Shown: positions 46,332-55,192, counted from the first letter of the stretch. The stretch is DNA of 64,000 bases from Vibrio europaeus (GCF_001695575.1 NZ_LUAX01000007.1:1724615-1788614); one strand, 5' to 3'. Numbers and translations are program-made. The notes: generated by a model from the letters alone, not told the origin.

Positions 46332-46670
46332 CTACAACACAATACACATCAACAAACTGAATCCACCAGATAGAAACAGCAACATGCTAATGCCAACATC
46401 AAAATTTGACTGACTGTCATTAGCTTTAGGTTCATCGGCTATTGACGCTGCCATTCTAGTCGCTGGATTAGGACTATGTCTTAAATATGGCTCTTTACCC
46501 GGCTTCGCAATGAGAAAGAGGCCACTCAGGCTCCATTGGATCAGCAAAGCATAGAAAAAATAATCGCTGATAAAGTTCAGCTCGGGTACCGAAAACAGCA
46601 GCTCACTGACATGAAGAGCAAAAGAGGCTAGCCCATTAACCACAAGCACAAAGATTAAGATTCTTAGCAC
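46332..46670 (-). CDS. Hypothetical membrane protein
   Basis: 112 residues with TM helices at about 4-23, 34-55 and 92-111. A cytoplasmic loop of about 35 polar residues with TRMAASIADE sits between the second and third. No family recognised. Between a GNAT and a GST gene with only 12-15 bp gaps. Confidence 0.65.
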   Translation of the reverse strand: MLRILIFVLVVNGLASFALHVSELLFSVPELNFISDYFFYALLIQWSLSGLFLIAKPGKEPYLRHSPNPATRMAASIADEPKANDSQSNFDVGISMLLFLSGGFSLLMCIVL

Positions 46671-46684
46671 GTTCTCTCCTTATA

Positions 46685-47329
46685 TCAGTATGATTCAAAT
46701 GGCGTAAGGTCTATACCTTCAATAGTGCAAACTTCCCTAATGGTGGGGTTTGAGCACAAGCGCTTTAAATATGCGGCTAGATGGTCAAAACTAAGTGGAG
46801 ACTTTTCAATTGGTAATGACCACTCCGCTAACATGAATAAGAAATAGTCACACGCAGTTAGCGTATCGCCCAGCAAGTACTCGTTCTTTGCGAGCTGATC
46901 ATTGATAATTGAAAGCGCGTCGGCAACTCTATCATCCTGAGCGATAACAAGGTTTGGAATAGTCGATTCATCATTAGTGTGACGATGCGGGTAATAACGA
47001 ACCATAAGTTCAGCTTGCAGGGTATTGTTTAGAAATGCGAGCCACTGGAAAAACAGAGGTCGACTAGGATCGACAATTGATGGCATGAGGCTTGATTCCG
47101 GGTGAAGCTCGCAGATATGAATACAGATAGCAGGACTTTCGAATATCGCTTGATCATTCACAACCAATGTCGGGATTCGCCCTGCAGGATTGAGTCGAAG
47201 ATAATCTGCTGATTTTTGAGAGTTTGATTTTTTGTCGACTAACAATAGCTCATAGTCTGCATTTAAGTGATGAAGCAAAAAATGAGGTGCTAAACTCGCA
47301 TTGTTTGGATAATAGTAGAGCTTGAACAA
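46685..47329 (-). CDS. Glutathione S-transferase family protein
   Basis: 214 residues. N-terminal thioredoxin-like domain (MFKLYYYPNNASLAPHFLLHH, NPAGRIPTLVV with the cis-Pro, and ESPAICIHICE binding gamma-Glu) and helical C-terminal domain. The active-site Ser/Tyr fits the beta/GST class. Cytoplasmic detoxification or peroxidase. Confidence 0.88.
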   Translation of the reverse strand: MFKLYYYPNNASLAPHFLLHHLNADYELLLVDKKSNSQKSADYLRLNPAGRIPTLVVNDQAIFESPAICIHICELHPESSLMPSIVDPSRPLFFQWLAFLNNTLQAELMVRYYPHRHTNDESTIPNLVIAQDDRVADALSIINDQLAKNEYLLGDTLTACDYFLFMLAEWSLPIEKSPLSFDHLAAYLKRLCSNPTIREVCTIEGIDLTPFESY

Positions 47330-47518
47330 AATAGACTCCTTGTCTAAGAATTAGCGTACTAACTCGCATTAATCTTTTGGTTACACAGTTTGTTATACAA
47401 CATTTCTTCGCTTGATTGCGTTTCATACTGACTCTCTCGATACAACCAAACACCCTAGCTGACAAATACATGTACATACTTTGTGACGAAAACAATCACC
47501 AAATCGCTCTATGTATTT

Positions 47519-48115
47519 CTATAGATACTCTTCAATGACAGACATACAGTGCTGTACGGTAGTTTCTTTTTCACCTACTGGTGCAACGTAATGGATCGCT
47601 GATTCAACGTTTGCCCTACCCGATAGCTTGCCAATAACCCACGCAGCTAAATATTTAGAAGACAAACATCCACCTGCTGTCGCAATATTGCCATGTGCGT
47701 AAAAAGGTTGCTCTAAAACCGTCACGCCTGATTCAATAACCCAAGGCTTTGTCGTGAGGTCCGTACAAGCGGGGATTTGATGCAACAAGCCTAGAACAGA
47801 CATCAGTAAAGTTCCTGAACATTGACCACCAATTAACTGCGTTCGTGGGTCAAGTTTTAGCCTTGATAAAATGTCCTGATCCTGCGCAATGTTACGAGTT
47901 TGAGCGCCACTCCCGAACAACACGACATCTGCACTATTTGCAAACTCTAGAGATTGCTGTGACTGAACTGTCACCCCATTCATCGAAGTGACAGATTTTG
48001 AGGGGCTAGTGATCTGAACATTCCAACCAGCGTCCTTCATTCGATTCAAAATGCTCGAAGCGATAAAGGAATCTAACTCATTAAATCCTTCAAATGTTAA
48101 TACCGCAATATCCAT
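47519..48115 (-). CDS. DJ-1/PfpI family protein
   Basis: 198 residues. The conserved nucleophile elbow GGQCSG holds Cys99, and FEGFNELD at the N-terminus has the partner Glu. DJ-1 homologues act in chaperone/deglycase, protease-like or isonitrile hydratase roles; no more can be said. The SD lies in the region before ATG 48115. Downstream (to 47330) 190 bp are noncoding, with CACAGTTTGTTATAC at 47386-47401 like an attC end. Confidence 0.85.
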   Translation of the reverse strand: MDIAVLTFEGFNELDSFIASSILNRMKDAGWNVQITSPSKSVTSMNGVTVQSQQSLEFANSADVVLFGSGAQTRNIAQDQDILSRLKLDPRTQLIGGQCSGTLLMSVLGLLHQIPACTDLTTKPWVIESGVTVLEQPFYAHGNIATAGGCLSSKYLAAWVIGKLSGRANVESAIHYVAPVGEKETTVQHCMSVIEEYL

Positions 48116-48139
48116 ATGCCCTCTGTTCTTTTGTGGTGT

Positions 48140-48547
48140 CTATTTTGGGAAACCTAACATTTGATCTGCTTGCAAACCGGCTTTATGCCAATTTGTCTGC
48201 TCGGAACAGAATATCTGTGCATCTAACTCTTTTGATGGTTCTTCATTTAATGATCCAGCAGGAACAATTAAAAACTTCCCGCTTTGGTTCAGATAAGGCA
48301 AACCAGAACCACACTCGATGCAAAACGCTCTCGAAAATGATCGAGTGGGATGGTCAAAACGTTTTATTTTGTCTTCCCCTTTCGTCCACTGGATATTCGA
48401 AGGAGAGGTAAATAAATTCGAAGCGTGAGCCGAACCGGTAAGCTTTCTACACTGTTCGCAATGACAGAAATAAAACTTACCAAAGTCGTCCTTCACTTTA
48501 AAAGCAACACTTTCACAGCAGCAACCACCGGTAATTTCTTTGTGCAT
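48140..48547 (-). CDS. GFA family protein (glutathione-dependent formaldehyde-activating fold)
   Basis: 135 residues with the Cys-rich zinc sites CCCESVAF, CHCEQCRKLTGSA and CIECGS. This fold is shared by formaldehyde-activating enzymes and CENP-V. Very common in Vibrio cassettes. Second GFA gene of the window (see 54650). Confidence 0.88.
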   Translation of the reverse strand: MHKEITGGCCCESVAFKVKDDFGKFYFCHCEQCRKLTGSAHASNLFTSPSNIQWTKGEDKIKRFDHPTRSFSRAFCIECGSGLPYLNQSGKFLIVPAGSLNEEPSKELDAQIFCSEQTNWHKAGLQADQMLGFPK

Positions 48548-48750
48548 ACCACACCTCCATATTTGGCTATGTCTCAGTCGCTTATGTCGTCAAGCTATTA
48601 TAAATACCATGTTATTCACTAAGTTGATAAGAAACAACTACTACTAGATCCGTAGCCAAATTTCTATAGGTTGGTCATTGGTTAAAGCAATTGCAACGCC
48701 GTTACTTGATTGATCTATATTTTAATCTCGCATAATTGGTAATCTACTTG

Positions 48751-49260
48751 TTAGGTTAACCGGACAACAACAGAGCCAGCTATGTAATCATGTATAGCGC
48801 GTCTTTTCTCGTTAAACAGCATGGAGATCGTCTCTAAAAGAACCCAACCCAACATCACTAGACCGATAAACATAAACAGATAGCCTTGTTCCAAACTCTC
48901 ATAAGTCTGCCCGTTAAACGCGATTTGAGCGTAGGCGTATATCGTGACTGGAAACAAGATAATAGGGACAATGTCACGTAGGCATGATTGTTTAATGGTT
49001 AAGTTACGGCTTTCAGAGACATCTAGCACTTTCACCTTAGCTACCATCTTACCAATGGTTTGACCATATTTTGCATGCATAAGGACATAGTATGTAATAC
49101 CTAAAATCGAACTACCTACTCCCCATACGAAAATGCCTCCTGAGCCAATCACTCCAGAGAGCACATAGTCATCAATCCATTGCAATGGTAAAAAAACTAA
49201 CCCATCAATAAAAATGGCCAATAAGCGCCGCCAAAAGTTTGAATATTTACTGGTATACAT
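48751..49260 (-). CDS. RDD family membrane protein
   Basis: 169 residues with four TM helices. SNFWRRLLAIFIDGLVFLPLQ gives the RDD-type Arg and Asp-Asp positions (R, D), and IGKMVAKVKVLD follows. Function unknown; in some bacteria Na+/H+ exchange. Flanked by about 200 bp without genes to the left. Confidence 0.85.
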   Translation of the reverse strand: MYTSKYSNFWRRLLAIFIDGLVFLPLQWIDDYVLSGVIGSGGIFVWGVGSSILGITYYVLMHAKYGQTIGKMVAKVKVLDVSESRNLTIKQSCLRDIVPIILFPVTIYAYAQIAFNGQTYESLEQGYLFMFIGLVMLGWVLLETISMLFNEKRRAIHDYIAGSVVVRLT

Positions 49261-49514
49261 AATTACTCCTTAAAGATCAGCCTGTTGTTTGAGGCTAAAA
49301 TGTACACCAGTTAAAAAAGGCCTAAGTATGATAAAGAGTGATTTGCGAAGCAGTATATAGATACAAATGCATACCACTGTAAACTCTTTGAGAGCGAGAC
49401 AATCAAACTCCTCGTTTAGGCGCGCAGCAGTATCAATCTTATTTAAATGCTTCGGCGAGGATTCTAAAGTGAAGTAGAAGTGCTACTGACAGGAACCGAG
49501 TCTTGAGCACTTTA

Positions 49515-49961
49515 CTATGTGCGAATTAGCGACATAGGGACAAAGCGAATTCCATTCACTTCGCCTTCATCTCCACTAACTGTAAAACCATTGTGACGGT
49601 AGAAACCCGTTGCATTAATCGAAGAGCGCAGCGATACCTCGTTAGATTCGGTTGAAGCCAGTAAATGATTGAGCATATCTCGACCCAAACCTGAGCCTTG
49701 AGCTTGCTTTGATACAAACAAGTGAGTCACGTAGTTTCCATCACGTAAAGCCGCGAAACCGAGCAACTTGCCATCATATATAGCTTTAATCGCTAAGAAG
49801 TTTTCACCACCAAACACGGTATGTAAATCTGGAATGACTCGTTCGATAAACTGTTTTTTACCTTGTTCGCTAAACAAAGGAAGAATGTCTATAGTCGACA
49901 CTTCTGAAACAAGGCTTAACACCCTATCTAAATCATCAATTGATGCTTTCTGAATATGCAC
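49515..49961 (-). CDS. GNAT N-acetyltransferase
   Basis: 148 residues from a GTG (49961) with GGAGGG just upstream; a longer GTG start at 49976 is also possible. VSKQAQGSGLGRDMLNHLL and ATGFYRHNGF are the GNAT signatures. An attC relic follows its 5' side at 49974. Substrate unknown. Confidence 0.83.
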   Translation of the reverse strand: MHIQKASIDDLDRVLSLVSEVSTIDILPLFSEQGKKQFIERVIPDLHTVFGGENFLAIKAIYDGKLLGFAALRDGNYVTHLFVSKQAQGSGLGRDMLNHLLASTESNEVSLRSSINATGFYRHNGFTVSGDEGEVNGIRFVPMSLIRT

Positions 49962-49973
49962 AATCCCTCCAGT

Positions 49974-50055
49974 CACTTAAACTAACTACCGTAAACACTG
50001 TACCAGACTAAAAGCATAATTGCCGAGTGTTAACCGTCTATCTTAAGTAGATGCT
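49974..50055 (-). repeat. Degenerate attC relic
   Basis: CACTTAAACTAACTACCGTA, then GTACCAGACTAAAAGCATAA and TTGCCGAGTGTTAACCGTC are closely related to the attC at 58667 and 62859, but the left arm (ATAACGCCCTGCTAAGTGG) is gone and the right end reads ATCTTAAGTAGATGCTC rather than GCAGTTTGTTATG. Unlikely to be recombined. Confidence 0.7.
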
Positions 50056-50453
50056 CAGAACTTAAGGTGAGGGGCTAGTCTCCTAAGTTCATTTAAGGCA
50101 ACTTCGTCAGCGGCGATTTCAACTACTGCTGATTCTAAAGTACACCACTCAATGCCTTCTGCCTCATAAGGCCGAATTTCACCATCCCAGCCACTGACAA
50201 TAAAGTAGTGGATTAACTGCAACTCTTCAGTTGGGTGATAGAGCGAGCACAAATACTGATAGGTAGTTGGCGTAACATTCAGTTCTTCCTTAACTTCACG
50301 CAACATAGCTTGAACTGAACTTTCGCCTCTTTCCATATGTCCTCCGGGGATAGTGATTAACCCAGGATCGGTTTCCTTGTGCTCACTTCGTTTCTCCAAG
50401 AGTACTTTTGAACCATTAAGCATAATAAAAGAGACACATTCATGAGCTTGCAA
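50055..50453 (-). CDS. NUDIX hydrolase
   Basis: 132 residues starting at TTG, supported by SD AAGGA 9 bases before. Nudix box is GGHMERGESSVQAMLREVKE plus ELNV, a full consensus. Substrate unknown. The gene lies between two attC relics, so it was once a cassette. Confidence 0.87.
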   Translation of the reverse strand: MQAHECVSFIMLNGSKVLLEKRSEHKETDPGLITIPGGHMERGESSVQAMLREVKEELNVTPTTYQYLCSLYHPTEELQLIHYFIVSGWDGEIRPYEAEGIEWCTLESAVVEIAADEVALNELRRLAPHLKF

Positions 50454-50472
50454 TATGGATTTTCCTTCTAAG

Positions 50473-50597
50473 TTCTACGTCACATTAAGTGGAGCGCTAC
50501 GTGGCAATTCAACCAACACCAATACACCTTAACCACTAAACCCGCTTCAGCGCAAAAATACAGAGCAGTACGAATCTGATCTAAACGCTTTGTGATG
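50473..50597 (-). repeat. Degenerate attC relic
   Basis: CACATTAAGTGG at the left and CTAAACGCTTTGTGATG at the right are attC ends with substitutions (CTACGTCAC for ATAACGCC; TTGTGATG for TTGTTATG). The central part is diverged. Still about 125 bp long, the normal attC size. Confidence 0.75.
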
Positions 50598-50644
50598 CTA
50601 GTGCGCTAAAGGTACAATCGCACGCTAACCAATACGGACACGCA

Positions 50645-51040
50645 ATGATGCTATTTAATAACGATATCGAAGAAATGATTAGCTATTTAGAACGATTCTG
50701 TAAAGAACCGCATATAAAAGCACTTGATAACGTTTCTGATGAGCAGATTAACTTGCTGCTCGACTTCTTAGCACTGGCCCACAAGTTGAAATGTGATGTT
50801 TACGCGACAAGAAACCTAAGCTGTTCACACTTTATCGGTCTTGGCACCTTCGCTTTAACACAAGATCGAGCACCTCAAGGAAACCTGTTTCTGAAAGTTG
50901 AGCAAAACCAGATCTACCTTACATTCGAACTCGATAATTGCAATGAAGGTAACCTGTTAACACCGATTCGAGTGATTGACGCTTTAGTCTATCTTGCTGA
51001 AAACACGGGTCATGCACTGCTACCTGAAGATTATTGCTAA
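50645..51040 (+). CDS. Hypothetical cytoplasmic protein, reverse orientation in cassette
   Basis: 131 residues; starts MMLFNNDIEEMISYLERF, so either of two adjacent ATGs. No signal peptide or membrane helix; mixed alpha/beta. Lies between two attC relics but on the opposite strand from the other cassette genes, so it needs its own promoter. Family not recognised. Could be an old cassette gene whose promoter keeps it alive. Confidence 0.6.
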   Translation: MMLFNNDIEEMISYLERFCKEPHIKALDNVSDEQINLLLDFLALAHKLKCDVYATRNLSCSHFIGLGTFALTQDRAPQGNLFLKVEQNQIYLTFELDNCNEGNLLTPIRVIDALVYLAENTGHALLPEDYC

Positions 51041-51050
51041 TCAAGGAACA

Positions 51051-51163
51051 GAGCGCCCTACTAAACAGCTAGCTATGCATATCTCGACACTTAGCTACCA
51101 CCGTAAACTACGTACAATCGAACAACCATAAGTGCCGAGCGTTAGATGTCCGACTTATTGCAA
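51051..51163 (-). repeat. Degenerate attC relic
   Basis: GAGCGCCCTACTAAACAGCT at the left, TACCACCGTAAAC in the middle and GCCGAGCGTTAGATGTCCGA at the right match the attC family of 58667/62859 with many changes. The right end lacks a clear TTGTTA. Confidence 0.65.
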
Positions 51164-51164
51164 A

Positions 51165-51698
51165 TCACAATAATCCTATTTTCGAATATACGGCAGTGCT
51201 ACTTAGCTGGCCTGACGGCAGCCTTCGATCATTGCGCAATATGCCCTCAAAAGTATACCCACATCGCTCTGCAACTGCTCGACTCTTAAGATTTTCTTCA
51301 GCTGCCTTAATTTCTAATCTATTAGCTTTGAGTTCTAAAAGTGCGTAATTTTCGAGTACTTTAACCGCTTCCACGATAAAACCATTCCCTACACACGAGC
51401 TACGTAACCAATATCCAATTTCAAAATAAGGAACATCTTTGTCTCGAATAATTAAACCAATTGCACCAACGAAGTTGTTGGTATTTTTATCTAAGAGTGA
51501 ATAACGCAGTTCACCTTCAAGGTTTTCAAAGTTACTAATCGCCTGCCTTGTATTCTCTATTGACTCAGATTCAGTCAAAGCATACTTAACCCAAGGTAAA
51601 TACTCTCCGAGTTCATTTTGACTTTCTACTATTGCTTCTAACATTAAAGGCTGAAGCTCCATCGAAGGAGGAACCAACCTTAATCTCTCTGTTTCCAT
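51165..51698 (-). CDS. GNAT N-acetyltransferase (RimJ/RimL-like)
   Basis: 177 residues from the ATG at 51698 (a GTG two codons up is an alternative). LRLVPPSMEL, FEIGYWLRSSCVGNGFIVEAVKVLENYA and LEIKAAEENLKSRAVAERCGY are the RimJ/RimL pattern. Substrate probably a protein N-terminus or small molecule. Cassette between the relic at 51051 and the attC at 51722. Confidence 0.87.
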   Translation of the reverse strand: METERLRLVPPSMELQPLMLEAIVESQNELGEYLPWVKYALTESESIENTRQAISNFENLEGELRYSLLDKNTNNFVGAIGLIIRDKDVPYFEIGYWLRSSCVGNGFIVEAVKVLENYALLELKANRLEIKAAEENLKSRAVAERCGYTFEGILRNDRRLPSGQLSSTAVYSKIGLL

Positions 51699-51721
51699 AT
51701 TCACCTACATCCGGCAAAGGT

Positions 51722-51851
51722 TTATAACACCGTATTAAGTTGCACAACATTAACACGTAATATAACCATGCTAACGACGCCTTAAACACAAAACTCAACG
51801 ATGGAATAAAAATGCCATGCGTTGTGAATTACTCCCAAACAGTTTGTTGTG
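51722..51851 (-). repeat. attC site (slightly degenerate)
   Basis: Left end TTATAACACCGTATTAAG, right end CAAACAGTTTGTTGTG. Includes the conserved GCGTTGTGAATT box. Belongs to the cassette with the DUF1801 gene. The R''-type end reads TTGTTGTG instead of TTGTTATG. Confidence 0.8.
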
Positions 51852-51860
51852 TGGATTTTT

Positions 51861-52265
51861 CTACGCGCCTAAAAAAGGCAAATGTTTTCGCTGCTGATAA
51901 GTTAAAGCTAACTCTAAACAGCACTTAATTGCGGTTTCTGGTATCGGCTTAGACAAGGACAGAACTATTGCTCTATTTCCTTGAAACACCAGTTCTTCAC
52001 CATACAACTCCCTGAATGTATCGACGAGCTTGGTTTGGCAGTTAAAAAACAGGTAATAATTATTAGGAGACTTGAGTTTCCAATCCATTCTTAACGGACT
52101 TCCTGTTTTTACACTGTAGCTTGGCTCACCCCATTTAAGAGTTTCATCGACTTCACCAAGATCCAACTCAGACGCAATTTCAAAAACTAGATTTCGTAGC
52201 TCCGTTAACCTAACACGAGCATTCTCTGGGTATTCCTCAAAGCGCTCTTTGACTGCATTGTTCAT
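51861..52265 (-). CDS. DUF1801 family protein
   Basis: 134 residues. LKWGEPSYS and DWKLKSPNNYYLFFN match the YdhG/DUF1801 fold, a small alpha-beta family of unknown function frequent in cassettes. SD AGGAGG before the ATG. Confidence 0.82.
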   Translation of the reverse strand: MNNAVKERFEEYPENARVRLTELRNLVFEIASELDLGEVDETLKWGEPSYSVKTGSPLRMDWKLKSPNNYYLFFNCQTKLVDTFRELYGEELVFQGNRAIVLSLSKPIPETAIKCCLELALTYQQRKHLPFLGA

Positions 52266-52280
52266 TGGAACCTCCTAATC

Positions 52281-52404
52281 ACATATCGCCAAATGAAGTA
52301 GTGAGCGACGCTACCACTTACCTGAAGAGTATTGCCTTTAACACTAAAGCCGATTCAAACCCAAAATGCCAAGCGTTATGAATCACTCTTAAATGCTTTG
52401 CTAG
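52281..52404 (-). repeat. attC site
   Basis: Left ACATATCGCCAAATGAAGTA, centre CCAAGCGTTATGAATC, right TTAAATGCTTTGCTAGAAG. Belongs to the isochorismatase cassette. R' end (ATATCGCC) diverges from ATAACGCC, so this site may be recombination-impaired. Confidence 0.8.
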
Positions 52405-52414
52405 AAGGCGAATT

Positions 52415-52954
52415 CTAACGAACTAGGCTCAACACCTGCTTAAATTCAGCACTCCTACAGTCTTTGACAAGCTCGTAGAGACACATTTCTAACCCCGAAA
52501 TTTCTACGCCATTTTCCTTTAGACGCTTAATACCATGTTGAGCATTTGATAACGTTCTAGAGGAAACACAATCATTAACCAGTTCCACATTGAAACCTAA
52601 TTCAACCAATCCTTTTGCCGTCTGGTACACACATATATGCGCCTCAATTCCACACACTAACCAAGTATCTACATCCATTTCTTTGATCGTAGCCCGAAAG
52701 TCGGGGGACTCACAAGCATTGAAGGTAAACTTTGTTATTGGGCTAACGTCACCAAGGTGAACTCTTAGTTCCTCTACTGTCTTACCCAACTTTTCAGGGT
52801 TCTGCTCAAGCAAAACTATCGGCAAACCCAGAGCCCTAGCCCCGACAATCAGTTTCGAGCAATTAGAAATGAGCGTTTCACTATCATAGACTAAGCGTGC
52901 AAGCTTACCCTGCACATCAACGACGATAAGCCCTGTTTTATCTCGTGACAACAT
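52415..52954 (-). CDS. Isochorismatase-family hydrolase
   Basis: 179 residues. LIVVDVQGKL with the catalytic Asp, a Lys further in, and CGIEAHICVYQTA with the catalytic Cys form the cysteine-hydrolase triad. Close to YcaC/isochorismatase-like nicotinamidases. SD AAGGATGG. Cassette gene; its substrate is not predictable. Confidence 0.87.
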   Translation of the reverse strand: MLSRDKTGLIVVDVQGKLARLVYDSETLISNCSKLIVGARALGLPIVLLEQNPEKLGKTVEELRVHLGDVSPITKFTFNACESPDFRATIKEMDVDTWLVCGIEAHICVYQTAKGLVELGFNVELVNDCVSSRTLSNAQHGIKRLKENGVEISGLEMCLYELVKDCRSAEFKQVLSLVR

Positions 52955-52980
52955 TTTACCATCCTTCGTTGAATGGAGCC

Positions 52981-53106
52981 TTATACCGCTGCGTTAAGGA
53001 GTGAGTAACGCAATACCAAAACCGCTGCATACCACCTTAAACGCCATAACCAACGGAGAGTAAAAATGCCGCGCGTTGCGACTCCCTCTTGAAAAGTTGG
53101 TTATGG
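52981..53106 (-). repeat. attC site
   Basis: Left TTATACCGCTGCGTTAAGGA, centre GCCGCGCGTTGCGAC, right TTGAAAAGTTGGTTATGG. The stop codon of the GNAT gene at 53101 falls inside its right end. Confidence 0.88.
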
Positions 53107-53616
53107 TTGTGGCTGGGAAATCGTATATTCATAGAAAGCCACACCACTGTCATTAGCTGGTTGCTCTATGAAACCTAGCTTCTTGAGTAACTTCGCTGAA
53201 GCAACATTAGATTGGTCAACACCGCCGATAAGTTTCACCCAAGACTCGGATTTCTCGACTTCATGGATGAATCCCTGCAGTAATTCACTAGCTAATCCTC
53301 GTCCCCAGAATTCTTCAGCAAGCAAATAACCGATATGAGCATACTCGTCATTTTCCACATAAGCGAACAAGAAACCTATTAATTCCTGCCCCTCGGTTTC
53401 CACTTGGAGTAAGCGGCTCTCCAATAACATTCGCTCAAGCCATATTCTGGCTTGTTCATAAGAACCGATCCCGTGGAAATATGGGGGAAGATTTTCTACA
53501 ACTACTGGCGTTAATATTTGAGGAATTCGCTCTAGCAAATATGAATGTTTAGATAAATCAAGCTCTCCAGTAATTTCAACTACTGCCAGCCTCTGACTTT
53601 CAAATGACATTGTCAT
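53101..53616 (-). CDS. GNAT N-acetyltransferase
   Basis: 171 residues, RimJ/RimL type: RIWLERMLLES, IGYLLAEEFWGRGLASELL and NVASAKLLKKLGFIE. SD GGGGAGG precedes the first ATG (a second ATG two codons on is possible). Cassette gene; the attC provides the stop. Confidence 0.87.
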   Translation of the reverse strand: MTMSFESQRLAVVEITGELDLSKHSYLLERIPQILTPVVVENLPPYFHGIGSYEQARIWLERMLLESRLLQVETEGQELIGFLFAYVENDEYAHIGYLLAEEFWGRGLASELLQGFIHEVEKSESWVKLIGGVDQSNVASAKLLKKLGFIEQPANDSGVAFYEYTISQPQP

Positions 53617-53642
53617 ACAACCTCCCCATTTTGATAAAAATC

Positions 53643-53767
53643 ATAACGCCACGTCAAGTGGTGAGCAACGCAGACCACCACACCTAAACCATTGTGCTGT
53701 AGACACTAAATTCAAAACAAACCGAAAGTACCTCGCGTTGCGTATCTACTTGGATTTATTGTTAGGC
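53643..53767 (-). repeat. attC site
   Basis: Left CATAACGCCACGTCAAGTGG, centre CTCGCGTTGCGTATC, right TTGGATTTATTGTTAGG. Cassette with DUF805 and lipoprotein genes. Confidence 0.9.
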
Positions 53768-54121
53768 AAATGTTTCGCCCGGTTCCTTGGGATTGGTTCC
53801 GTATTCATTACTTCCTTCGTTTCCGTCAGTTGCTGCGAATATGATAAGCACTATCAATCCAATTAATGGGATCAGCCCAATTAAAACCCACCAGCCTGTG
53901 CGACCAATATCGTGCAGCCTACGAACAGTAACAGCTATACCTGGAATTAAAACTGCCAACCCGTAAATAGTACCGATAAATGCAGTACCTAAGAAGCCAT
54001 CAGCAAGCCCCAAGATGAAAGAAAAAATGAGGTTAAACAAAAAGAACATCCAGTATTCCTTTCGTCTAGCCCTTCCACCAAAAACTGCATACTTCTTTAA
54101 AACTGCCAAATACCAATCCAT
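53762..54121 (-). CDS. DUF805 membrane protein
   Basis: 119 residues from the ATG at 54121, which has SD AGAGGAAA. MDWYLAVLKKYAVFGGRARRKEYW is split by TM helices; VTVRRLHDIGRTGWWVL is the DUF805 hallmark. Three to four TM. Second gene of a two-gene cassette. A longer frame to 54172 overlaps the lipoprotein gene and is unlikely. Confidence 0.87.
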   Translation of the reverse strand: MDWYLAVLKKYAVFGGRARRKEYWMFFLFNLIFSFILGLADGFLGTAFIGTIYGLAVLIPGIAVTVRRLHDIGRTGWWVLIGLIPLIGLIVLIIFAATDGNEGSNEYGTNPKEPGETFA

Positions 54122-54161
54122 TTTATTTCCTCTGTTAGTTATAAACACCGTTGTTAAAAAC

Positions 54162-54482
54162 TTATTCACCACCTAAGCTAATTGCAACACTTATTGCATA
54201 CGATTCGTCACCATAAACGGTTTTGATCATTGATTTTACTTCACTTTCTAGTTTGCTTACTGTCACGTTATTTAACGAGCTATCTTGGTAAACAACCGTA
54301 ATACCAGTTAATTCACCATTATGGATATTCCAACTTGTTTCTGCCTTAGCACCGAGCCTCTTGATGCTTAACTCGTTAAACTGCTTTTCTTTATTGTCCA
54401 TATCTTGAAACGCTTCAAAAGGCGAACATGCTGCAATACTAATAAACAAAAGCGAACTTAAAGTTAATTTCAAAATTGTCAT
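54162..54482 (-). CDS. Small lipoprotein
   Basis: 106 residues with lipoprotein signal (FISIAAC, Cys19). The mature part is predicted alpha/beta with WNIHNGELTGITVVYQD; no family recognised. SD AGGAT lies before the ATG. Shares a cassette with the DUF805 gene, which is uncommon as most cassettes have one gene. Confidence 0.75.
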   Translation of the reverse strand: MTILKLTLSSLLFISIAACSPFEAFQDMDNKEKQFNELSIKRLGAKAETSWNIHNGELTGITVVYQDSSLNNVTVSKLESEVKSMIKTVYGDESYAISVAISLGGE

Positions 54483-54503
54483 TGAAGATCCTAAGGAAAT
54501 TTT

Positions 54504-54629
54504 GCCTAACGCCGCATTGAGGTGTGAGCAACGCTACCACCCTACTTAAACCACTGTGACATAAACACTTAACCTGATTAAAGCCGAAAGCACCAAGCGT
54601 TGGGAGCCCGCCTTAAACGCATTGTTAGA
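54504..54629 (-). repeat. attC site
   Basis: Left GCCTAACGCCGCATTGAGG, centre CCAAGCGTTGGGAGC, right TTAAACGCATTGTTAG. Cassette of the GFA gene. Confidence 0.92.
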
Positions 54630-54649
54630 ACACGCCTCAATGTTTGTGC

Positions 54650-55033
54650 TTACAAGTTAATACTGTCTTCTGGGTGATGAATACCATCATAAATTTTGAC
54701 CGGCTCCAAATCATACGGATTAACACCTTCAAGACACGCAACATTAATTGCGAATTGATGTGGATTGGAGCGCCTTTGGTGATGAGTGTATATGCCGCAA
54801 GTTTTACAAAAGTAATGCTTCGCCGTCATGGTATTAAATTGATAAAGGGTCAAGTTATCTTCACCTTTTACAATTTTGAGGTTTTCAAGCAAAACAGATG
54901 CAGCAATTGCTCCGCGCTTCCTACACATAGAACAAGAGCAACGACGAGGGTCTTCCAGTCCATTTGGCATCGTTAGTTCTAATTCAACTGCCCCACAATG
55001 ACATTTTGCATTGTGTACTCTTTTTATGTCCAT
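54650..55033 (-). CDS. GFA family protein
   Basis: 127 residues with zinc sites AKCHCGAVELE, RRCSCSMCRKRGA and YFCKTCGIYTHH. Same family as 48140 but not closely related to it. SD GGAGG before the ATG. Standard single-gene cassette. Confidence 0.9.
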   Translation of the reverse strand: MDIKRVHNAKCHCGAVELELTMPNGLEDPRRCSCSMCRKRGAIAASVLLENLKIVKGEDNLTLYQFNTMTAKHYFCKTCGIYTHHQRRSNPHQFAINVACLEGVNPYDLEPVKIYDGIHHPEDSINL

Positions 55034-55067
55034 ATTATTGCCTCCATGCTGACACTCCGGAAAGTGT

Positions 55068-55192
55068 TATAACGCCGCGTTAAGTGGTGAGCAACGCTAC
55101 CACCCTACCTAAACCATTGTGTCGTATACACTAAAGCTTAATCAAACCGAAAATGCCAAGCGTTGAGAATCCGTCTTAAACGCTTTGTTATG
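55068..55192 (-). repeat. attC site
   Basis: Left TTATAACGCCGCGTTAAGTG, centre CCAAGCGTTGAGAATC, right TTAAACGCTTTGTTATG. The stop of the gene at 55188 is inside it. A textbook member of this array's main attC type. Confidence 0.95.

Noticed and set aside
47250..47495. 81-aa minus-strand ORF
   Set aside because: Overlaps the GST start and an intergenic stretch; no SD and Cys/Ser-rich random-looking sequence.
54644..54976. 110-aa plus-strand ORF
   Set aside because: Antisense to the GFA gene, which has complete zinc motifs and a strong SD.
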